In this document: piece after piece, positions 50,767 to 55,641 of the stretch
Layout: each line of letters begins with the position of its first letter
Numbering within the stretch: position 1 is the stretch's first letter
Assembly (NCBI GenBank): GCA_018897105.1
Contig: JAHILF010000047.1
Location: 1-55,641, forward strand
Length of the DNA stretch: 55,641 nt
Source of the DNA: Pseudomonadota bacterium
Lineage (GTDB): Bacteria > Desulfobacterota > Desulfobulbia > Desulfobulbales > SURF-16
Direction: 5' to 3'
Notes under the pieces: generated by a model
The model's database searches: none
Told to the model about the DNA's origin: nothing
What the model saw: the letters and a program-made list of their open reading frames with translations, nothing else
Made by a program: the position numbers and the translations under genes

Positions 50767-51381
50767 TCATTTCCTGCCGGCCGGCAGCAGGCCTTCCAAA
50801 CTCTGCTGGAGCAGGAGCTGCAAGGCCCCATCCACATCGTCCTCGGTCTGCAGTCGGCCCATGTACCAGGCGGAAACGGTAATCAGGTAAAGGGCATAAA
50901 AATGGCCGCAGACAAAGAGCAGGTCCACATCCCGGCGCAGTTCGCCGCGCTCCTGGGCCTTATTGCACATGGCGGAGAGATAATCGATATAGCTGTTGTC
51001 CAGATCTTTGGACCGCTCCACCGTGAGTTCCTTGGGAAAGATCATCTCCCGCAGCAGCAGGCGGCCGAAGTCCTTGTGTCGGGTGACATAGCGGAATTGG
51101 CCCATGAAAAAGGCCATGAGCTGCTCGGTGAGGGTTGCATCGGGTCCGGTCTTCTGGGCCACCTCGGCATAGACCTGTTCCAGTTCGTCCTCGCAGAAGG
51201 CCAGGAAGATCTCGCTCTTGGTCTGGAAGTAGCTATAGATGGTGCCTTTGCCCACGCCGGCCGCCCTGGCCAGTTCATTAATACTGGTCCGTTCGTAGCC
51301 TTTGTCACCGAAAAGCTGTACCGCCGCCTGCAGAATCGCCTGCCTGGTCCTGCGTTTTTTTGCTTCCCGCACTCCCGCCAT
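50767..51381 (-). CDS. TetR-family regulator of the RND operon
   Basis: 204 residues. The N-terminal HTH has RQAILQAAVQLFGDKGYERT, SINELARAAGVGKGTIYSYF and QTKSEIFLAF, diagnostic of TetR/AcrR. The helical ligand domain follows. The gene is 46 bases upstream of the adaptor gene, in the same operon. Two CGAC(Y)NTGGTCG palindromes lie before its start, so it probably represses its own operon. Confidence 0.93.
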   Translation of the reverse strand: MAGVREAKKRRTRQAILQAAVQLFGDKGYERTSINELARAAGVGKGTIYSYFQTKSEIFLAFCEDELEQVYAEVAQKTGPDATLTEQLMAFFMGQFRYVTRHKDFGRLLLREMIFPKELTVERSKDLDNSYIDYLSAMCNKAQERGELRRDVDLLFVCGHFYALYLITVSAWYMGRLQTEDDVDGALQLLLQQSLEGLLPAGRK

Positions 51382-51396
51382 GTTTCCTCCAATAGT

Positions 51397-51468
51397 AAAA
51401 ATTCGACTCTGGTCGGAATTTTAATCGGCTTAATCAATGGCTGCAAGAAAAAAAGCCGACCGTGGTCG
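51397..51468. promoter_or_regulatory. two TetR operators at the RND operon promoter
   Basis: CGACTCTGGTCG at 51404-51415, inside the longer inverted AAAATTC-GAC/GTC-GGAATTTT, and CGACCGTGGTCG at 51457-51468 (perfect palindrome) lie upstream of the TetR start. The starts are 53 bases apart (five turns). Confidence 0.65.
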
Positions 51469-51524
51469 ACTTTGTGTTTTTGATGGCATCCGGCGGTTAA
51501 ACCGGGTAGGAGGAATTCCCTGAC

Positions 51525-52763
51525 TCAGATGAAATTGCTGGGTATCTGAATTATTTTATCCGTGAGCTGTTCCACCTTTTTTCCCCGATTAATCAGAATG
51601 CCATAGGGAGCCCCGGTGTCGGCTATGAAGCCTTCCAGTCCTCGTAAGGAGATTCGTTTTGCCAGGGAACTGAGCTTGATTTCAAAGGGAATAATGCCGA
51701 AGGAGCCTTCCACCACCAGGTCAACCTCTGATTTGTCAATGGTTCTATAATAGGCGAACTCAAGCTGGGTGGCCATGGTTGCCTGGAGTCCCCGGATTAT
51801 TTCTTCAATGATAAAGCTTTCAAAGGAAAAACCTGCGACCGGATGAATCTGCAGCCTGTCCGGGCCGGCGATTTTAAGAAAGTAATGCAGCAAACCCTGG
51901 TCCCGGAAAAATCCTTTTTTCGCCTTCTGCACTTTTTTAAGCGGATTCTTTGTATAAGGAGGCAGGTTTCGCCACAGGAATGTCTGGTGGATAATATCCA
52001 GGTAATCCTTCACCGTGGATACACTTACTTCGAGGGCTCTGGCCATATCGCTCATATTGAGCTGGTGCCCTGAATACTGGGCCAGGAGGGTGAGGAATCT
52101 CCTGAAATTATAAATGTTCAACCTGGGGAAGAGCATCCGGATGTCGCGGCCGACATAATCAATAATATAGTTTTCCATCCATTGCCGGTAAAAGTCACCA
52201 TTGACTGCACTCTCGATGAGTGGTTCGGGAAAGCCTCCCTTGAACCAGACATTCATGCTCTGCTGGGCTTGCAGGATCGGTTGGAGTTCAAGAAAATCCT
52301 TCGGGCGGACAGCATCGTCAATGAGCATTTCATAGATGCCCGGCAGTGGTTTTTCATACAGTTCGTTTTGCTTGAAAGGCCATAACTCAGCGGTGGCAAT
52401 TCGTCCAGCCAGACTTTCGCTAATCCCTTTGACGATTTCCGGCGAGCTTGAACCTGTCAGCAGGAACCTGCCTTTCTGCTGTCTATCGGCATCAACAACC
52501 CCCCTGAGCACCTTGAACAGGTCCGGGAACTGTTGGGCCTCATCAATGATTACCTGATCCGTATTCAGGGTAAAAAAGGCAACGGGATCGCTGCTGATAA
52601 GCTGGTAATCGTCCGGGCTTTCAAGGTCATAGTATTTCCAGTCGTGCCGTAATCCGCGGACCAGGGTTGATTTCCCGCACTGCCTCGGTCCGATGATGGC
52701 CACTACCGGAAACATCTCCAGAAGACGATTGATTTTCTCTGCAAGAACCCTTTTCTTGTCCAT
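51525..52763 (-). CDS. AAA_14/DUF4143 ATPase
   Basis: 412 residues. Walker A GPRQCGKST (about 25-33), Walker B QVIIDEAQQ and sensor FLLTGSSSPEI form the N-terminal AAA domain. The C-terminal DUF4143 domain contains LEFAYYRTIDKSEVDLVVEG and IIPFEIKLSS, a PD-(D/E)xK-nuclease-like E-V-D...E-I-K pattern. A winged-helix part lies between (MARALEVSVSTVKDYLDII). Members are widespread and often near toxin-antitoxin genes; the role is unproven. Confidence 0.88.
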   Translation of the reverse strand: MDKKRVLAEKINRLLEMFPVVAIIGPRQCGKSTLVRGLRHDWKYYDLESPDDYQLISSDPVAFFTLNTDQVIIDEAQQFPDLFKVLRGVVDADRQQKGRFLLTGSSSPEIVKGISESLAGRIATAELWPFKQNELYEKPLPGIYEMLIDDAVRPKDFLELQPILQAQQSMNVWFKGGFPEPLIESAVNGDFYRQWMENYIIDYVGRDIRMLFPRLNIYNFRRFLTLLAQYSGHQLNMSDMARALEVSVSTVKDYLDIIHQTFLWRNLPPYTKNPLKKVQKAKKGFFRDQGLLHYFLKIAGPDRLQIHPVAGFSFESFIIEEIIRGLQATMATQLEFAYYRTIDKSEVDLVVEGSFGIIPFEIKLSSLAKRISLRGLEGFIADTGAPYGILINRGKKVEQLTDKIIQIPSNFI

Positions 52764-52840
52764 GATATTTACAGTCTACTCATAAAATTCATGGGTGTCA
52801 ACTTCACGTAACGCGACCCGCCGACCTGGAATTTGTCTAG

Positions 52841-52867
52841 AAAAAGGGGACAGATTTATATTTTTTT
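52841..52867. repeat. GGGGACAGATTTATA half-element, copy E
   Basis: AAAAAGGGGACAGATTTATA followed by TTTTTTT, in the same orientation as copy F at 53527. It lies immediately after the RelE gene stop. Confidence 0.65.
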
Positions 52868-52871
52868 GGCG

Positions 52872-53162
52872 CTAAACCGCTGGTTCTTTTGGAATCTGTG
52901 CTCCATGCCATACTGCGACAATCCAAACGACATCGACTTTGATTTTATAAAAAAAACGGTATGGCGATATAATCACCTCCCGGTAGGGAAGTTCCGGGAA
53001 TTCCGGTATGATTCTTCCGGATTCGGGAAAGTCCTCAAGCCTTCGTAAAATTTTTTCGGTTTGATTTCGAAAGCTGACTGCCGCTGCAGGTTTATCCTTA
53101 TGGATATATGATAACGCGGAAAGGAATTGGGTCCGTGCCGCAGGGGTGAATTGAACCTTCAC
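52872..53162 (-). CDS. RelE/ParE-family toxin
   Basis: 96 residues. The N-terminal FTPAARTQFLSALSYIHKDKP, central RRLEDFPESGRIIPEF and LPYREVIISPYRFFYKI are ParE/RelE family marks. The protein ends with VWIVAVWHGAQIP. It follows the Phd-type antitoxin with a four-base overlap. Whether it cuts mRNA or poisons gyrase cannot be told from sequence; the W-H-G-A end and the Y-R-F-F-Y core are closer to ParE types. Complete. Confidence 0.88.
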   Translation of the reverse strand: MKVQFTPAARTQFLSALSYIHKDKPAAAVSFRNQTEKILRRLEDFPESGRIIPEFPELPYREVIISPYRFFYKIKVDVVWIVAVWHGAQIPKEPAV

Positions 53163-53440
53163 GAGGGCTCCCTGGCCAAAAAGGCATCGGCTTCGGCAAG
53201 GACGGCATCCAGATCATATCCTTCACCTGTTTCTATTTCCCTCTCTCCCTTGGCCAGAAGAAGCAGAATTTTTTTTTCTTGTTCAGCTTTCTCATAGGCA
53301 TCGACCCCGATTATTACCGCTGTTGCCCTCCCTCTTTGGGTAATAATCAAAGGTTCTTTGTCGTTTCGCAATTGTTTCAAAAGCTTGGCAGCATCTTGCC
53401 GCAAATCGCTCACCGGAATGATATTTGATAGCTTGCCCAT
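53159..53440 (-). CDS. Phd/YefM-family antitoxin
   Basis: 93 residues. The N-terminal NIIPVSDLRQDAAKLLKQL and PLIITQRGRATAVIIGVDAY are classic Phd/YefM DNA-binding domain segments. The C-terminal acidic tail (IETGEGYDLDAVLAEADAFL) would cover the toxin. AGGAGG is before the ATG. AGGTAC is repeated around the ribosome site (AGGTACAACAGGAGGTAC), a possible autoregulatory half-site pair. Confidence 0.9.
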   Translation of the reverse strand: MGKLSNIIPVSDLRQDAAKLLKQLRNDKEPLIITQRGRATAVIIGVDAYEKAEQEKKILLLLAKGEREIETGEGYDLDAVLAEADAFLAREPS

Positions 53441-53526
53441 ATAGTACCTCCTGTTGTACCTTTACATGTATCACTAACGGCTCTGCAAAGCAAGCGTTTG
53501 GTGAATGCGATAGAAGGTGAAAAAGG

Positions 53527-53552
53527 AAAAAGGGGACAGATTTATATTTTAT
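53527..53552. repeat. GGGGACAGATTTATA half-element, copy F, beside RAYT
   Basis: AAAAGGGGACAGATTTATAT lies just beyond the RAYT stop codon. Adjacent placement to a RAYT gene is typical of the cognate REP. Confidence 0.65.
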
Positions 53553-53555
53553 TCT

Positions 53556-54235
53556 TCATGGGCCGTCCTGGACCGCGCAATTAATTCGGCGACCCAATTT
53601 TCGTGAAATTTCCTTTTCAAACTTGCTGTTCGCCGTCAATTGTCCCCGTTGAGTCGCCTCACGGATCAATTTCCATTCCCCATCCGGAACGGTCCCACAA
53701 AGCCATTTTGCGTACTTCTCCGTCCTTTCATTTGCAGTATCAGCAAGGCCCAGATAGAAAATATCGAGATCGAGCCATGACTGTTCTTTGATGCCGGTCT
53801 TTGCAGGACAACTTGACCAGGCATATTGAGAAGGGTCTTCAACCATACCCGCACGTGCTGGATTCAACTCCACGTACCTGCAGCAGGCAAGCAGATATTC
53901 ATTTGCATTGATCGGGCTTGACTTGTAACGGCCTTCCCAGAGCGAAACGCTTCGCTTCTCCATCTTGTTGACATAGCGGGTCTGCGAGCAGCTAACCGTT
54001 TCATGAGCAGACCCAAATTTTCAGCTTGATCTCCCGGATCGATAACGAGATGGACATGGTTGGTCATCAGACAGTAAGCGTAAACTTTACATCCCAACTC
54101 GATTTTCCATTCCCGGAGATTATCAAGGTAATACAGGTAATCACCATCTCCAGCAAACACCACCTGTCGGTTGTGACCGCGCTGAATGATGTGGTGCGGA
54201 CAGTTTGGCAGAACTATTCGGGCTCGACGTGGCAT
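53556..54235 (-). pseudogene. REP-associated tyrosine transposase (RAYT), frameshifted
   Basis: Two overlapping frames give one RAYT. The first starts MPRRARIVLPNCPHHIIQRG at 54235 and contains CLMTNHVHLVI, the HUH-type His pair. The second resumes QTRYVNKMEKRSVSLWEGRY with the expected catalytic Tyr region and continues NANEYLLACCRYVELNPARA. A single-base deletion near 53985 separates them (680 bases, one less than a multiple of three). The C-terminus is complete. RAYTs cleave REP DNA via a Tyr nucleophile. Confidence 0.85.
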
Positions 54236-54442
54236 AAAAAAACTTACCATCCGCTGAAAGGCCTTTTTCTGTTTCTCTGCACCGGTCATGATCTTGAGCA
54301 ACTCCCAGCGCTTACCCGAGAGAACCTTGAAAAGGAGGGCAGACGACTCGAAGCTAATGAACTCTCCTTGAGGTTCTCCCTCAAATGCCTGCAGAAAGCG
54401 TTTGTTGATTTTCGCAGGCCCCTCTTAATGCGATTGTTCGCT

Positions 54443-54760
54443 TTACTTATATATGATTGGCATAGTTGAATGGAAAATTGGTTTTACGTTTTCCCAAGAT
54501 TTTGAATCATGTGCTGCATGCCAAAGATCATAATTTTTCTGGAGATTCAGCCAAAGTTCAGGAGTAGTATCAAAAGCGCGAGATAACCGCAAAGCCATAT
54601 CTGGTGTAATAGAGCCCCGGCAGTTGATGATTTTAGATAGAGTTTTCCTTGAAACACCAAGAATTGATGCCATATCCTGAATAGTAATTGAAAGTGGTTT
54701 AAGATAATCATCCTTCAGTATATTGCCTGGATGGGTGGGTTGTCTTTTTATAGTAGCCAT
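54443..54760 (-). CDS. higA: HigA-family antitoxin
   Basis: 105 residues. THPGNILKDDYLKPLSITIQ and DMASILGVSRKTLSKIINCR then GSITPDMALRLSRAFDTTPE and LWLNLQKNYDLWHA are the HigA (XRE) signature. AAGGAGG lies ahead of the ATG. It follows a HigB gene whose frame is broken. The C-terminus is complete. It probably binds its own promoter. Confidence 0.93.
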   Translation of the reverse strand: MATIKRQPTHPGNILKDDYLKPLSITIQDMASILGVSRKTLSKIINCRGSITPDMALRLSRAFDTTPELWLNLQKNYDLWHAAHDSKSWENVKPIFHSTMPIIYK

Positions 54761-54774
54761 GAGCCACCTCCTTA

Positions 54775-55054
54775 TTAATGATAATCGTCGTAATCGACAA
54801 TATATGCGTCACCATTTTCGAATTCGAAAATTACACGCCAATTACCAGAAACCCTTACTGAATACTGACCTTTAAGGTCTCCACTCAGCGCGTGCAGGTT
54901 TGATCCTGGATAATTCATATCTTTTAAATCATTTGCCGCATTTAATCGGTCCAGGATTCTTTCCAGCTTTCCAGCATGTTCTGGCTTTATGCCTTTCTTT
55001 GTACCGGTGTAAAAAAAACTGCTCCAGCCCTTTATGTTTAAATGATTTGATCAT
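54775..55054 (-). pseudogene. higB: HigB toxin, frameshifted in a poly-T tract
   Basis: From ATG 55054 the frame reads MIKSFKHKGLEQFF. A run of eight T (55018-55011 on the minus strand) then puts it out of phase. Removing one T restores YTGTKKGIKPEHAGKLERIL, then DRLNAANDLKDMNYPGSNLH, the HigB family pattern, up to VSGNWRVIFEFENGDAYIVD and stop at 54777-54775. The length of 280 bases is one more than a multiple of three. It is either inactive, phase-variable by slippage, or a sequencing error. Confidence 0.8.
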
Positions 55055-55115
55055 GCGCCAATTGTAACCCATCGGGTTACGTTAATCAATTTATTATTTG
55101 GAAGCGAACGTAAAG

Positions 55116-55505
55116 CTAAGGGGCGGGCGAAAGCGGGGGGAAGGTCTTGCAATGCCATTTTTTTGTGCGGACAACCCAGCTGAGTGTGGAATAATGGATA
55201 CTCAGATGATCTGCGATCTCTTTCAAAGTATACCCGTGGGATATATGAGCCTGCACGATCTGCTGATTTCTATGCTCCTTGTCCTTTTGGGAAACGTCAG
55301 CAAATAGACTATCCAGAGAGGGCCAGCCTGGATAGCGTTGCGCTCTGGGGATTTCTCCTATTTTCTCTCTGTCACCTATCAGATCCTGCATTGTCTGCAT
55401 AAAATCACCGCTTCCCAAAAAAATCTGCCCCACCAAGTTCTCCATTGGTTTGACATCGGACTGTTGCTCAAGCCCATCTAAAACAAAGGAGCGGTATCGT
55501 GCTTC
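55116..55505 (-). pseudogene. second RAYT, C-terminal fragment
   Basis: ARYRSFVLDGL, PMENLVGQIFLGSGDFMQTM, EIPRAQRYPGWPSLDSLFAD and the HTH-like GYTLKEIADHLSIHYSTLSW match the C-terminal part of a RAYT with a DnaA/HTH-like tail. The N-terminal transposase half is missing: the sequence beyond about 55505 does not continue it and contains GGGTGGGTCAGTTTTGATTA, which may be the end of another insertion sequence. The fragment starts within about 130 bases of the window end. Confidence 0.7.
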
Positions 55506-55641
55506 GCCGCTAATCAAAACTGACCCACCCATGCTCACCTAAATTGACCATTCTGGGCCAATGTCCGTATTAAGATCATCGAGTTGTTGTCTCACTTTTT
55601 CCTCCCCCATTATAAATCAATTCCATAATCGCACATCCTCC

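Overview
The window reads as chromosome of a Gram-negative anaerobe, most likely a Desulfobacterota (Desulfobulbales-like) sulfur or sulfate metaboliser. This rests on gene content: a selenocysteine formate dehydrogenase with AsrA/HydB- and AsrB/HydG-like electron-transfer partners, a thiosulfate/polysulfide-reductase-type molybdoenzyme beside TauE/SafE-type exporters and a rhodanese, a corrinoid-activator relative, LptF/LptG and several outer-membrane porins. Genes lie on both strands. No rRNA, tRNA or CRISPR array was seen.

Left edge (1-1486): the 3' end of a methyltransferase gene followed by an integron-type attC site and a decayed small secreted-protein gene, so probably part of a cassette array. 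Then come a ParE/RelE remnant cut by a 185-bp MITE-like element, and palindromic repeats. 1487-4534: a branched-chain amino-acid-type binding protein, a TauE/SafE permease and a FadR-type GntR regulator with its own operators. 4667-9032: a minus-strand run crcB, lptF, lptG, an unknown protein, a BadF/HgdC-like activase and a Cys4 mini-protein; from lptF onward the genes are mostly overlapping or coupled. 9123-14140: a RACo-like ASKHA protein lacking its ferredoxin domain, a diguanylate cyclase, a dead histidine kinase and a porin.

14469-19858 is a sulfur module: a 4Fe-4S subunit, a molybdopterin oxidoreductase, a TauE/SafE transporter split over two genes, and a periplasmic rhodanese upstream. 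20405-24335 is a cytoplasmic formate dehydrogenase operon whose catalytic subunit reads through an in-frame UGA (Sec134) followed by a clear SECIS hairpin. 24656-35954 carries a secreted GH15 glucoamylase, a histidine kinase, a GHL10 hydrolase, a parvulin, a DNPH1-like hydrolase, a cytoplasmic GH13 amylase and an alginate-export-type porin. 36249-37779 is a divergent CGGC-protein / ferredoxin-nitroreductase pair. Its promoter region carries two sites resembling the GntR operators 32 kb away, with the same 31-bp spacing.

37852-45857 is accessory: a repeat-containing FlaG-like protein, a Fic enzyme, a three-module tyrosine recombinase locus (one protein is two complete recombinases fused) and two unknown membrane proteins. 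46243-51381 is a TetR-controlled RND efflux operon. The right end (51525-55641) holds an AAA/DUF4143 ATPase, a Phd/RelE pair, a higBA pair whose toxin is frameshifted in a poly-T tract, and two broken REP-associated tyrosine transposases (RAYTs). Related GGGGACAGATTTA repeats are scattered through the whole window, with several other palindromic repeat families.
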